Source of the DNA: Rubrivivax sp.
GTDB lineage: Bacteria; Pseudomonadota; Gammaproteobacteria; Burkholderiales; Burkholderiaceae_C
DNA: 64,000 nucleotides
Direction of reading: 5' to 3'
NCBI GenBank assembly: GCA_016789955.1
Contig: JAEUPB010000028.1
Coordinates: forward strand, 1 to 64,000
The translations under genes and the position numbers were made by a program. Below are positions 48,231 through 58,984 of this stretch, piece after piece. Position 1 is the stretch's first letter; the number at the start of each line of letters is the position of its first letter. The notes under the pieces are model-generated. The model did no database searches and was not told the DNA's origin. It worked only from the letters and a program-made list of their open reading frames with translations.

Positions 48231-49606
48231 AGAAGGTCTACATCCGCACCTTCGGGTGCCAGATGAACGAGTACGACTCGGACAAGATGGCCGACGTGCT
48301 GCGCGCCGCCGAGGGCTACGAGCCGACCGACCGGCCCGACGACGCCGACCTGATCCTCTTCAATACCTGCTCGGTGCGCGAGAAGGCCCAGGAGAAGGTG
48401 TTCTCCGACCTCGGCCGCGTGAAGCACCTGAAGAAGAAGGGCGTGCTCATCGGCGTGGGCGGCTGCGTGGCCAGCCAGGAGGGCGCGGCGATCGTCGAGC
48501 GCGCACCGTATGTCGACATCGTGTTCGGGCCGCAGACGCTGCACCGGCTGCCGCAGATGATAGAGGCCCGGCAGCGCGAGCGGCGTCCGCAGGTGGACAT
48601 CAGCTTCCCCGAGATCGAGAAGTTCGACCACCTGCCGCCGGCCCGTGTCGAAGGCGCGAGTGCCTTCGTGTCGATCATGGAAGGCTGCTCGAAATACTGC
48701 TCGTACTGCGTGGTGCCCTACACCCGCGGCGAGGAGGTCAGCCGGCCGCTGGACGACGTGCTGACGGAGATCGCCGGGCTCGCCGACCAGGGCGTGAAGG
48801 AAGTGACGCTGCTGGGCCAGAACGTCAATGCCTGGCGCGGAACCTCGGGCCGCGGCGGCGCCGCGGACGAAGGGGCCGACTTCGCGCTGCTGCTGGAGGT
48901 GGTGGCCGAGATCCCCGGCATCGAGCGCATCCGCTACACCACGAGCCACCCGAACGAGTTCACGCCTCGGCTCGTGGAGGCCTACGCCCGCGTGCCGCAG
49001 CTCGTGAACCACCTGCACCTGCCGGTGCAGCACGGCAGCGACCGCATCCTGAGCGCGATGAAGCGTGGGTACACGGTGCTGGAGTACAAGAGCACGATCC
49101 GACGGCTGCGTGCGGTGCGACCCGACATCAGCCTGTCGAGCGACTTCATCGTCGGCTTCCCCGGAGAGACCGAGGAAGACCACCAGCGCACGCTGGCGCT
49201 GATCGACGAGGTCGGGTTCGATGCGTCGTTCAGTTTCGTTTTCAGCGCGCGGCCCGGCACACCGGCCGCGGCGCTGCCCGACGACACGCCGCAGGCGGTG
49301 AAGCTCGAGCGGCTGCAGCGCCTGCAGGCGGCACTCGAGGCCAACGTGAGGCGCGTCGGGGCCACCCGCGTCGGCACGATGCAGCGCATCCTGGTGGAAG
49401 GCCCCTCGAAGAAGAACCCGGCCGAGCTGATGGGGCGCACCGAGTGCAACCGCATCGTCAACTTCGACGGCGGGCCGAACGCCGCGCGACTCGTCGGCCA
49501 GATGCTGGATGTGCGCATCACCTCGGCGCTGCCGCATTCGCTGCGCGGCGAAGTGCTCGTCAGCGCCTCGACGACGGCCGCGCAAACCCTCGCCACCACA
49601 GCGTGA
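48227..49606 (+). CDS. miaB: tRNA-2-methylthio-N6-isopentenyladenosine synthase MiaB
   Basis: 459-residue radical SAM methylthiotransferase modifying A37 of tRNAs reading UNN codons. The auxiliary cluster ligands Cys11 (TFGCQMN), Cys48 (NTCSVRE) and Cys80 (GGCVAS) and the radical SAM triad Cys154, Cys158 and Cys161 (CSKYCSYC) are all present. A C-terminal TRAM domain (about 385-445, [20 protein letters not shown]) binds the tRNA. The start at 48227 overlaps the preceding gene by four bases. Its last 47 bases are overlapped on the opposite strand by a putative membrane protein gene. Confidence 0.96.
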   Translation: MKKVYIRTFGCQMNEYDSDKMADVLRAAEGYEPTDRPDDADLILFNTCSVREKAQEKVFSDLGRVKHLKKKGVLIGVGGCVASQEGAAIVERAPYVDIVFGPQTLHRLPQMIEARQRERRPQVDISFPEIEKFDHLPPARVEGASAFVSIMEGCSKYCSYCVVPYTRGEEVSRPLDDVLTEIAGLADQGVKEVTLLGQNVNAWRGTSGRGGAADEGADFALLLEVVAEIPGIERIRYTTSHPNEFTPRLVEAYARVPQLVNHLHLPVQHGSDRILSAMKRGYTVLEYKSTIRRLRAVRPDISLSSDFIVGFPGETEEDHQRTLALIDEVGFDASFSFVFSARPGTPAAALPDDTPQAVKLERLQRLQAALEANVRRVGATRVGTMQRILVEGPSKKNPAELMGRTECNRIVNFDGGPNAARLVGQMLDVRITSALPHSLRGEVLVSASTTAAQTLATTA

Positions 49607-49847
49607 CGGCGCAGGCCAGCACCATCGCGGCATAGGTGGCTATGCGGCCGTCGCGGCCGAGGATCACAAGGCCGGCCACCTCCACCGCGGCGTTGGCGGC
49701 GGTGGCCCATCCGGCCAGGGGCGCGTAGGCCACGCCGGCCAGCTCGTGGCGCCACAGCCCCTTGGCCAGCGCCGCGGCCAGCGCCCCCATCAGCACGGGC
49801 ACGGCGAACAGGTTGGCCAGGTGCCACAGGGCGTCCAGAGGTCCCAC
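49560..49847 (-). CDS. Putative small three-helix membrane protein
   Basis: 95-residue hydrophobic protein (start GTG 49847, [20 protein letters not shown]) with three predicted helices near residues 7-27, 38-60 and 67-85, and a basic end ([12 protein letters not shown]). Similar small proteins are found opposite hemA in Burkholderiales, from memory. The open frame extends further upstream, but that part would cross the hemA promoter and has no membrane character. It overlaps the 3' end of miaB by 47 bases and diverges from hemA. RBS is weak, so confidence is moderate. Confidence 0.55.
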   Translation of the reverse strand: MGPLDALWHLANLFAVPVLMGALAAALAKGLWRHELAGVAYAPLAGWATAANAAVEVAGLVILGRDGRIATYAAMVLACAVTLWWRGFARPSSRR

Positions 49848-49880
49848 GGTTTTCGTCGAGGCGGCGGCGGGCGCGAATCC

Positions 49881-49886
49881 TACAAT
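49881..49886 (+). promoter_or_regulatory. -10 box just ahead of hemA
   Basis: TACAAT, a 5/6 match to the consensus, lies only seven bases before the GTG start of hemA at 49894. Transcription would then begin at or next to the start codon, giving an almost leaderless mRNA. No clear -35 is visible 16-18 bases upstream in the GC-rich sequence, so the assignment rests on the -10 alone. Confidence 0.4.
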
Positions 49887-49893
49887 CCGTCCA

Positions 49894-51189
49894 GTGACCG
49901 TCCTCGCCCTCGGCCTTAGCCACACGACCGCGCCGCTGACGCTGCGCGGCCGGCTGGCCTTCGCACCCGAGGAGTTGTCGCCGGCGCTGCAGACGCTGCG
50001 CAGCCGCGTGGAGCAGCTCGCCAGCGAGGCGGCGATCGTCTCCACCTGCAACCGCACCGAGCTCTACGTAGCCGGCCCCGCGGCGCAGGAGGTGGTGGTG
50101 CCGGCGCTCGACTGGCTGGCCGAGCACAGCGGCGTGCAGCGTCCGCAGTTGCAGCAGCATAGCTACGTGCGCGAGGATCGCGAGGCGGCACGCCATGCCT
50201 TCCGAGTGGCCGCCGGCCTCGACTCGATGGTCCTGGGCGAGCCGCAGATCTTGGGCCAGATGAAGCAGGCGGTGCGCCACGCCGACGAAGCCGGCACGCT
50301 GGGCACCACGCTGCACCAGCTCTTCCAGCGCTCGTTCTCGGTTGCCAAGGAAGTGCGCACCAGCACCGAAATCGGCGCGCACTCGATCAGCATGGCAGCC
50401 GCCGCGGTGCGGCTGGCGTCCCAACTCTTCGAGGATCTGTCGGACATCCACCTGCTGTTCGTCGGTGCCGGCGAGATGATCGAGCTGGCGGCCACTCACT
50501 TCGCTGCCCGCAGCCCGAAGTCGATGACGGTGGCCAACCGCACGCTGGAACGCGGCGAGCGCCTCGCCGCACGGTTCGGCGCCCGCACGCTGCGGCTGGC
50601 CGACCTGCCGAGCCAGCTCCACACCTTCGACGCGGTAGTCTCGTGCACCGCCAGCACGCTGCCGCTGATCGGCCTGGGCGCCGTGGAGCGTGCGCTGAAG
50701 GCGCGCCGGCACCGGCCGATGTTCATGGTCGACCTGGCGGTGCCGCGCGACATCGAGCCCGAGGTGGCGCAGCTGAGCGACGTGTACCTCTACACCGTCG
50801 ATGACCTGAGCGAGCTGGTGCAGACCGGCAACGAGAAGCGGCAGGCCGCGGTGGCCCAGGCCGAGGCGATCATCGACGCTGGCGTGCTGAGCTTCGCGCA
50901 CTGGCTGGACCAGCGCGCCAGCGTGCCGCTGATCCAGGCCCTGCACCGCCAAGCCGACGACTGGGCCGCCACCGAGCTGGCCCGGGCGCGCAAGCAGCTC
51001 GCTCGCGGCGAAGCGGTCGACTCGGTGCTGGAAGCACTCTCGCGCGGGCTCACGCACAAGATGCTGCACGGCGCCCTGGCGGAGCTGCACGCCAGCGACG
51101 GCGCCGATCGCACGGCGCTGGCCGATACCGTCGAGCGCCTGTTCCTGCGCCGCGGCTCGCGCAGCCCCGACGGCGGGGGCCGCTCCTAG
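49894..51189 (+). CDS. hemA: Glutamyl-tRNA reductase
   Basis: 431-residue NADPH-dependent enzyme reducing Glu-tRNA-Glu to glutamate-1-semialdehyde, the first committed step of C5-pathway heme synthesis. The catalytic Cys52 lies in [23 protein letters not shown] and the NADPH-binding [18 protein letters not shown] follow, then a C-terminal dimerisation helix bundle. GTG 49894 ([14 protein letters not shown]) gives the canonical N-terminus. First of a hemA-prfA-prmC cluster, an order conserved across proteobacteria. Confidence 0.96.
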   Translation: MTVLALGLSHTTAPLTLRGRLAFAPEELSPALQTLRSRVEQLASEAAIVSTCNRTELYVAGPAAQEVVVPALDWLAEHSGVQRPQLQQHSYVREDREAARHAFRVAAGLDSMVLGEPQILGQMKQAVRHADEAGTLGTTLHQLFQRSFSVAKEVRTSTEIGAHSISMAAAAVRLASQLFEDLSDIHLLFVGAGEMIELAATHFAARSPKSMTVANRTLERGERLAARFGARTLRLADLPSQLHTFDAVVSCTASTLPLIGLGAVERALKARRHRPMFMVDLAVPRDIEPEVAQLSDVYLYTVDDLSELVQTGNEKRQAAVAQAEAIIDAGVLSFAHWLDQRASVPLIQALHRQADDWAATELARARKQLARGEAVDSVLEALSRGLTHKMLHGALAELHASDGADRTALADTVERLFLRRGSRSPDGGGRS

Positions 51190-51267
51190 GCCTGACGCCC
51201 CGCCTGCTGCGGCACGCCCTAGCCGCAGCCATGGTGGGCTGCTTCCCCACCGAACGACCCGACCCCG

Positions 51268-52368
51268 ATGACCCCCGCGCTGCGTGACCGCTTCGAGCGC
51301 CTGGCCTTGCGCCTGTCCGAGCTCGATGCGAACCTGGCCGACCCGCAGGTGACGAGCGACCTCAAGCGCTACCGCGCGATCTCGCGCGAGCAGGCCGAGG
51401 CCGGCGCCGTCGTCGCGCTGTATCGCCGCTACCTGCAGCGCGAGGCCGACCTCGACGCGGGCCGCGCGTTGCTGGCCGATGCCGCGGTCGATCCCGACAT
51501 GGCCGCGATGGCCCGAGAGGAGATCGAGGCAGCGGGTGCCGACCTCGAACGCCTGGACCGCGACCTGCAGGCGGCGCTGTTGCCGCGCGACCCCGACGAC
51601 GAGCGCAACGCCTTCCTCGAGATCCGCGCCGGCACCGGCGGTGACGAGTCGGCGTTGTTTGCCGGCGACCTGGCGCGCATGTACCTCCGCTGGTGCGAGC
51701 GCCAGGGCTGGCGCACCGAGGTGATGAGCCTGAGCGATGCCGAACTCGGCGGCTACAAGGAGCTGGTGCTGCGCATCGAGGGCGAGCGCGTCTACGAGAA
51801 GCTGCGCTTCGAGTCCGGCGGCCATCGCGTCCAGCGCGTGCCTGCCACCGAGGCGCAGGGCCGCATCCACACCAGTGCCTGCACCGTGGCCGTGATGCCC
51901 GAGCCCGACGAGGCCGAAGAGGTGCAGCTCAACCCGGCCGAGCTGCGCATCGACACCTTCCGCGCCAGCGGTGCCGGCGGCCAGCACGTGAACAAGACCG
52001 ACAGCGCGATCCGCATCACCCACCTGCCCACGGGGCTGGTGGCGGAATGCCAGGACGACCGCTCCCAGCACCGCAACAAGGCCAAGGCGATGGCGGTCCT
52101 GGCCGCGCGGCTGCGCGACAAGGAGCGCAACGAGCGCGCCGCCCGCGAGGCTGCCACGCGCAAAAGCCTGATCGGCAGCGGCGACCGCAGCGACCGCATC
52201 CGCACATACAACTTCCCGCAGGGCCGACTCACCGACCACCGCATCAACCTGACGCTGTACAAGCTGCAGCAGGTGATGGACGGCGACCTCGATGACGTCA
52301 TCGCCGCATTGCGGGCGGCCCGTGCGGCAGAGCAGCTGGCGCAGCTCGAGACGGGCGGCGCCGCGTGA
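51268..52368 (+). CDS. prfA: Peptide chain release factor 1
   Basis: 366-residue class I release factor recognising UAA and UAG. The catalytic GGQ motif is Gly237-Gly238-Gln239 within [16 protein letters not shown]; Gln239 is the residue methylated by PrmC, encoded next door. The anticodon-like tripeptide region lies near [18 protein letters not shown] (the PxT element appears as PAT). ATG 51268 follows hemA by 78 bases. The distance to prmC is ten bases. Confidence 0.96.
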   Translation: MTPALRDRFERLALRLSELDANLADPQVTSDLKRYRAISREQAEAGAVVALYRRYLQREADLDAGRALLADAAVDPDMAAMAREEIEAAGADLERLDRDLQAALLPRDPDDERNAFLEIRAGTGGDESALFAGDLARMYLRWCERQGWRTEVMSLSDAELGGYKELVLRIEGERVYEKLRFESGGHRVQRVPATEAQGRIHTSACTVAVMPEPDEAEEVQLNPAELRIDTFRASGAGGQHVNKTDSAIRITHLPTGLVAECQDDRSQHRNKAKAMAVLAARLRDKERNERAAREAATRKSLIGSGDRSDRIRTYNFPQGRLTDHRINLTLYKLQQVMDGDLDDVIAALRAARAAEQLAQLETGGAA

Positions 52369-52378
52369 GCGGCCGCGC

Positions 52379-53215
52379 ATGATGCAGACCGTCGCGGCTG
52401 CGCTGGCGTGCGCCCGCGAGGTCGGCGTGCCGCGACTGGACGCGCAGTTGCTGATGGCCCGAGTTCTGGGTCGCGACCGTGCGTGGCTCATCGCCCATGG
52501 CGAGGACCCGCTGACCGCCGAGGAGCAGGCTTCGTTCGAAGCAACTCTGGATCGTCGGGCGGCCGGGGAACCGCTCGCCTACCTGACCGGCGAACGGGAC
52601 TTCCGCGGCCTGGCGCTGCGGGTCGATGGCCGCGTGCTCGTGCCACGCCCCGAGACGGAAGGACTGGTCGACTGGGCGCTCGAACGCCTCGACGCGATCA
52701 CCGACATCGCGCACCCCGACGTGGTCGACCTCGGCACCGGCAGCGGCGCCATCGCGCTGGCCATCGCCGTGACCTGCCCGCACGCCTCGGTCATCGCCAC
52801 GGATGCGTCGCCCGATGCCCTCGACGTGGCCGCCGCCAATGCCCTGCGGCTCGGAGTGCCGCTGCGGCTGTGCAGGGGATCATGGTGGTCAGCGCTGGAT
52901 GGGTCGGCCCGCTTCCACCTCGCGGTGAGCAACCCGCCCTACATCGCAGGGGACGATGCCCACCTGGCGGCGCTGGGCCACGAGCCGCGAATGGCGTTGA
53001 CGCCAGGCACCGACGGCTTGTCCGCTCTCTTCGAGATCATCGAAGGAGCCGGCGCTCACTTGCTCGATGGCGCCTGGCTGCTGGTGGAACACGGGCACGA
53101 TCAGGCGCAGGACGTACGCGGACGGCTGTCTGCCCGGGGATTCGTCGAGGTCGAGACGCGCCGAGACCTCGCAGGCATCGAACGGTGCTCCGGCGGCCGC
53201 TGGCGCGGCCGCTGA
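52379..53215 (+). CDS. prmC: Release factor glutamine N5-methyltransferase
   Basis: 278-residue SAM-dependent methyltransferase modifying the GGQ glutamine of release factors. An N-terminal helical domain (about 1-85) leads to the Rossmann domain with VVDLGTGSGAIALAIA (SAM site) and the catalytic NPPY at residues 185-188 (SNPPYIAGDD). Two ATG codons stand in series at 52379 and 52382; the first is used. It is co-transcribed with prfA, its substrate gene, and converges with yacG. Confidence 0.95.
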   Translation: MMQTVAAALACAREVGVPRLDAQLLMARVLGRDRAWLIAHGEDPLTAEEQASFEATLDRRAAGEPLAYLTGERDFRGLALRVDGRVLVPRPETEGLVDWALERLDAITDIAHPDVVDLGTGSGAIALAIAVTCPHASVIATDASPDALDVAAANALRLGVPLRLCRGSWWSALDGSARFHLAVSNPPYIAGDDAHLAALGHEPRMALTPGTDGLSALFEIIEGAGAHLLDGAWLLVEHGHDQAQDVRGRLSARGFVEVETRRDLAGIERCSGGRWRGR

Positions 53216-53222
53216 CGGTGCG

Positions 53223-53426
53223 TCAGTGCAGGTCCTGGGTCGGCGGCGCGTCGGCGCCGTCCGTGGGCGCCTGGGACGGCACGCGGTAGCTCTCGCTCGC
53301 CCACGCACCGAGGTCGACGCTACGGCAACGCTCGCTGCAGAACGGCCGCCAGCGGTTGCCCGGGCCGTATTCCGACGGCTTGCGGCAGGCTGGACAAGGC
53401 ACGGTGCGTCCGGGCGGCGTGCTCAT
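53223..53426 (-). CDS. yacG: DNA gyrase inhibitor / zinc-ribbon protein YacG
   Basis: 67-residue zinc protein. Cys11 and Cys14 (CPACRK) with Cys30 and Cys34 (CSERCR) make the zinc site, and FCSERCRSVDLGAWASESYR is the family signature. YacG binds GyrB and blocks its activity in enterics. It lies seven bases after zapD, and the coaE-zapD-yacG order is conserved in proteobacteria. The C-terminal 15 residues are polar and disordered. Confidence 0.93.
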   Translation of the reverse strand: MSTPPGRTVPCPACRKPSEYGPGNRWRPFCSERCRSVDLGAWASESYRVPSQAPTDGADAPPTQDLH

Positions 53427-53433
53427 CGCGATG

Positions 53434-54186
53434 TCACTGGCACAAGGTCAGCTCGAAGGACGTGTCGCCTGTCGCCGGCCGCAGCTTGCCTTCGGCATCG
53501 GGCCGCATCATGCGCACCGAAACCAGCAACCGATGACCACTGATCTCGGGAACCAGCAACTCGTCGTCATCGACACGGACCCGGATCAGGTGGTACGTCT
53601 TGCCCTGGGGCAAGCTCTGCTGGTACTGCCCGGCGAGCGCCATCATGCGCTGCGGATGCCCGCTCTCGCGCAACAGCCCGATCAGCACGCGGATCGCATC
53701 GGCCAGCGGCGCGAGTTGCGAGGTCCAGCGCATCAGGTCAGCGCGCCTTCGCGCCGCATCCAGGTGCTGCCAGGCGAAGTACGCCGGCAGATCGAAGACA
53801 CAGCTGCCGCCGGGAATGCTGATGCGGCTGCGCACACTCATCAGCCACTCGTTGCTGGCCAGCTGCGCCCCCGCCTTGCCGCTCAGCTGGTTCAGCGCTG
53901 CGTGCGAGCGGTCGATGCGCCCGATGACGGCATCGAGCACGCCCTCCGCGATGCCTGGATGGCCCCGGTACGACGCAAGCTGCGAACGGTGGCGTTCGAG
54001 CTCCATCAGCAGGTCGCTCTTGAGGTCGGCGCGCGCGGCGACGTCCATCACCTCGAACATGGTGGCCAGCGCGTAGTGATGATCGATCGCGCTGTCGCGC
54101 CGCACCAGTTCGTCGAGGCGATCGAACAGGTGCTCGAGCCGCAGCATGGTGCGGATGCCTTCGTTGAACGGGTGTTCGTAGATCAC
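53434..54186 (-). CDS. zapD: Cell division protein ZapD
   Basis: 250-residue FtsZ-associated protein that bundles Z-ring filaments. It opens IYEHPFNEGIRTMLRLEHLFDR, the standard ZapD N-terminus, then a helical domain to about residue 140 and a beta-rich C-terminal domain (TYHLIRVRVDDDELLVPEIS). GTG 54186 is used as start since no in-frame ATG precedes the conserved opening. It stands 54 bases after coaE and just before yacG, as in many betaproteobacteria. Confidence 0.94.
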   Translation of the reverse strand: MIYEHPFNEGIRTMLRLEHLFDRLDELVRRDSAIDHHYALATMFEVMDVAARADLKSDLLMELERHRSQLASYRGHPGIAEGVLDAVIGRIDRSHAALNQLSGKAGAQLASNEWLMSVRSRISIPGGSCVFDLPAYFAWQHLDAARRRADLMRWTSQLAPLADAIRVLIGLLRESGHPQRMMALAGQYQQSLPQGKTYHLIRVRVDDDELLVPEISGHRLLVSVRMMRPDAEGKLRPATGDTSFELTLCQ

Positions 54187-54240
54187 GATCGCGGGCCTCG
54201 CGACGATTGTGCCCGAGGGCCTCTCGCCGACCTGCGAACG

Positions 54241-54837
54241 TCAGCGCAACCAGCGGTCGGCGAGCGCGTGCACCTGTGTCCGCAGCGCGTCGAAGTCGAT
54301 GTCGTCGTTGTAGATCACGGCATCGGCGATCGCCCGTCGGTCGGCCCGGGCGGCCTGCTGCGCGATCACGGCGAGCACCGCCGATTCGGCCCAGCCCGAG
54401 CGCGCCACGACACGCGCCAGCTGGGTCTGCTCGCGGCAGTCCACGACGAGCACACGATCGACCCGGGCGCGCCAGTGGCCGGACTCGGTCAGCAGCGGGA
54501 CGTCGAAGAGGATCGTGCGGCCCGCGGCCGCGGCGGCCTCACGCTGCGCTTGCTCGCCGATCAGCGGGTGCAGCACCACTTCCAGCGCGCGACGCGACGA
54601 TGGATCGCCGAAGGCGATCTCGCGCATGCGCGCACGGTCGAGCGCGCCATCCGCGCCGATCACGCCAGGCCCGAAACGCTCGGCAAGGAGGGGCAGCGCG
54701 GCGCCGCCGGGAGCGGTCAGCGCCCTCGCGATGGCATCGGTGTCCACGAGCACGGCACCGCAGGCGACGAGCACGCGGGCCACCGTGCTCTTGCCGCTGC
54801 CGATGCCGCCGGTGAGCCCGATGCGCTCGATCTTCAC
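54241..54837 (-). CDS. coaE: Dephospho-CoA kinase
   Basis: 198-residue kinase for the last step of CoA biosynthesis (3'-phosphorylation of dephospho-CoA). P-loop LTGGIGSGKSTVARVL at residues 7-22, the substrate region VDTDAIARAL, and FDVPLLTESGHW in the lid. GTG 54837 overlaps the pilD stop by four bases, so the two are translationally coupled, a long-conserved arrangement in beta- and gammaproteobacteria. Confidence 0.95.
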   Translation of the reverse strand: MKIERIGLTGGIGSGKSTVARVLVACGAVLVDTDAIARALTAPGGAALPLLAERFGPGVIGADGALDRARMREIAFGDPSSRRALEVVLHPLIGEQAQREAAAAAGRTILFDVPLLTESGHWRARVDRVLVVDCREQTQLARVVARSGWAESAVLAVIAQQAARADRRAIADAVIYNDDIDFDALRTQVHALADRWLR

Positions 54838-55766
54838 CAGCCCATCCAGCCCAGGACTTGCGGCAGGCCGATCAGCATCACACCGACGCCGCCGCCGGCG
54901 AGGAACGGGCCGAACGGGACGTAGCGACCTTCGCGGAGCGCGCCCGTCGCCTTCATCGCCAAGCCCACCACCGCACCCATGGCGGAGGCCGTCAGCACGA
55001 TCGGCAGCACGGCCTGCCAGCCGAGCCACGCGCCGAGCGCCGCCAGCAGCTTGAAGTCCCCATAGCCCATGCCTTCCTTGCCGGTGGCGAGCTTGAACAC
55101 CCAGTACACCGACCACAGCGCGAGATAACCCGCGGCCGCTCCGGCCACCGACGCCAGCAGCGACACGCCCGGCAGCCATCCGCCGGCAGCCGCCAGGATG
55201 CCCAGCCACAGCATGGGCAGCGTCAGGTTGTCCGGCAACACGGTGGTGTCCCAGTCGATCGCCGACATCGCCACCAGCAGCGCCACGGCTGCGCACCACA
55301 GGCCGACTGCCCAGGGATCCGCGCCCCAGCGCCAGGCGACCGATGCGAACAGCGCTCCGGTCAGCAGTTCGACGAAGGGATACCGCCAGCCGATGCCTGC
55401 GCCGCAGGACGAGCAGCGACCCCTCAGTACCAGCCAGCTGAGGATCGGGATGTTCTCGTACCAGCGGATGCGGTGACCGCAGTGAGGGCAGCGCGACGCG
55501 GGCCGCGACAGCGTCATGGCGGGCAGGGCCACCAACGACGTCTCCAGCGCCGTCGCGGCGCCCGTCAGCGACGGCGCCGGTTCCCGGCCGAACACCCGGC
55601 GATGCGAGTCGACGTCGCCGAGCTGGCCGGCGACATCGCCCCACCAGCCCCGCTCCAGCATCTGCGGCAGGCGATGAACGACAACGTTCAGGAAGCTGCC
55701 GACCACGAGGCCGATCAGCCCCACCATCCAGGGCGACAGCAGGAGTGCGAGTGCCTCGGCGCTCAA
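54834..55766 (-). CDS. pilD: Type IV prepilin peptidase PilD
   Basis: 310-residue inner-membrane aspartic protease and methyltransferase that processes prepilins and type II secretion pseudopilins. The N-terminal domain has the zinc-type pair CPHC and CSSC (residues about 93-122). The catalytic aspartates are expected in SAIDWDTTVLPDNLTLP and GMGYGDFKLLAALG (GxGD). About eight membrane helices. An insertion between the first helix and the cysteines (RVFGREPAPSLTGAATALET) is longer than usual. It overlaps both pilC and coaE by four bases, within the pilBCD operon. Confidence 0.95.
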   Translation of the reverse strand: MSAEALALLLSPWMVGLIGLVVGSFLNVVVHRLPQMLERGWWGDVAGQLGDVDSHRRVFGREPAPSLTGAATALETSLVALPAMTLSRPASRCPHCGHRIRWYENIPILSWLVLRGRCSSCGAGIGWRYPFVELLTGALFASVAWRWGADPWAVGLWCAAVALLVAMSAIDWDTTVLPDNLTLPMLWLGILAAAGGWLPGVSLLASVAGAAAGYLALWSVYWVFKLATGKEGMGYGDFKLLAALGAWLGWQAVLPIVLTASAMGAVVGLAMKATGALREGRYVPFGPFLAGGGVGVMLIGLPQVLGWMGW

Positions 55767-57001
55767 ACCACCGCGCCGAGCTTGAAGATCGGCAGGTACA
55801 TCGACACGACGATGCCCCCGATCAACACGCCCAGGATCACGATGATGAAGGGTTCCATCAGGCTGGACAGGCCCTTGACCATCTCGTCGACCTCGTTCTC
55901 GTAGAACTCGGCAGCCTTGCCGAGCATGTGGTCGAGCGAGCCGGACTCCTCGCCGATGGCCGTCATCTGCAGCACCATCGTCGGGAACACACCGCTGGCG
56001 GTCATCGACGTGGTCAGCGCCGAGCCGGTGGAGACGTCCTTCTGGATCTGCTCGGTGGCCATCACGTAAACCGCGTTGCCGGAAGCACCCCCGACGGAAT
56101 CCAGCGCTTCGACGAGCGGCACGCCCGCGGCGAACATCGTCGAGAGCGTGCGCGTCCAGCGCGCGATGACCGACTTGTTGATCAGGTCACCGAAGACCGG
56201 CACCTTGAGCAGCAGCCGGTCCATGAACATCTGCATGCGCTCCGATCGCTTCCAGCTCTCGAAGAAGAAGTAGCCGCCGCCACCCAGGAAACCGAAGATC
56301 GCCCACCAGTAGGAGACGAAGAACTCCGACATCGCGATCACGGCCAGCGTCGGCGCCGGAAGTTCGCCGCCGAAGGACTTGAAGACCTCCTTGAAGGCCG
56401 GAATGACGAACAGCATGATCACCGTCAGCACGACGAACGCGACCACCATCACCGCCACCGGGTACATCAGCGCACCCTTGATCTTCTGCTTGATCGCGAT
56501 CGTCTTTTCCTGGTACAGCGCGAGCCGGTCGAGCAGCGCCTCCAGGATGCCGCCAGCCTCGCCGGCCTCGACGAGGTTGCAGTAGAGCGAGTCGAAGTGC
56601 AGCGGGTGCTTGCGGAAGGCCGAGGACAGGCTCGTGCCGGTCTCCACGTCGTTGCGGATGTCGGTCAGCAGCTTGGTCATACGCGGGTTGGTGCTGCCCC
56701 GCGCGACGATGTCGAACGCCTGCAGCAGCGGCACACCGGCCTTCATCATCGTGGCCAGCTGCCGCGTGAAGATCGCGATGTCTTTCTGCTTGATAGAACG
56801 GCCGCCGGTGGTGCGCCGCTTCTTGACCCGTGTGACGAGGATGCCCTGCCGGCGCAGGCTGGCACTCACCACCGACTCGCCGCCGGCACGCATTTCGCCG
56901 CGCACGACCTTGCCGTTCTTGTCCTTGCCTTCCCACTCGAAGATCTGTTCCTTCGAAGGCGATTTCGAGGCGGTCGACGCGGATGCAGCTGCAGTTGCCA
57001 T
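55763..57001 (-). CDS. pilC: Type IV pilus inner-membrane platform protein PilC
   Basis: 412-residue T2SSF-family platform protein. An N-terminal cytoplasmic tail with FEWEGKDKNGKVVRGEM is characteristic. Two T2SSF repeats follow (first near RQLATMMKAGVPLLQAFDIV, second near RTLSTMFAAGVPLVEALDSV) with three to four membrane helices (for example ALMYPVAVMVVAFVVLTVI). It works with PilB in pilus assembly. It follows pilB by four bases. Confidence 0.96.
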   Translation of the reverse strand: MATAAASASTASKSPSKEQIFEWEGKDKNGKVVRGEMRAGGESVVSASLRRQGILVTRVKKRRTTGGRSIKQKDIAIFTRQLATMMKAGVPLLQAFDIVARGSTNPRMTKLLTDIRNDVETGTSLSSAFRKHPLHFDSLYCNLVEAGEAGGILEALLDRLALYQEKTIAIKQKIKGALMYPVAVMVVAFVVLTVIMLFVIPAFKEVFKSFGGELPAPTLAVIAMSEFFVSYWWAIFGFLGGGGYFFFESWKRSERMQMFMDRLLLKVPVFGDLINKSVIARWTRTLSTMFAAGVPLVEALDSVGGASGNAVYVMATEQIQKDVSTGSALTTSMTASGVFPTMVLQMTAIGEESGSLDHMLGKAAEFYENEVDEMVKGLSSLMEPFIIVILGVLIGGIVVSMYLPIFKLGAVV

Positions 57002-57005
57002 GTGT

Positions 57006-58730
<1,725 letters not shown>

Positions 58731-58863
58731 CCGCGTGGATGATCCTCGATAGGGCCAGACCTGTAAACGCGAGCACCGAGCGTCAGCCACATCTGCTGTG
58801 GCATTCGACCGACGATGCCGACGGCGAGTGGTAACGGAGCAGTTACGAGAGGCCGGGTGAAAC

Positions 58864-58940
58864 TGGTCGGGGTGAGAGGATTCGAACCTCCGGCCTCTAC
58901 GTCCCGAACGTAGCGCTCTACCAGGCTAAGCTACACCCCG
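58864..58940 (-). tRNA. tRNA-Pro (anticodon CGG)
   Basis: 77 nucleotides on the reverse strand with encoded CCA. The acceptor CGGGGTG/CACCCCG is perfect; D-arm GCTT...GAGC with a terminal T-G pair; anticodon arm CTACG-TTCGGGA-CGTAG; T-arm GGAGG-TTCGAAT-CCTCT with one G-T pair. Anticodon CGG at 58904-58906. It reads CCG proline codons, which are abundant here. Located between pilB and ispB. Confidence 0.95.
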
Positions 58941-58984
58941 AAATCGACCACTGTGGGCCTTGCGGCCGCCCATCTCCGAGGATC

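Noticed and set aside
48982-52491. Reverse-strand open frame of 1169 codons across miaB, hemA and prfA
   Set aside because: It opposes three well-supported genes and has no recognisable domain; it is a composition shadow.
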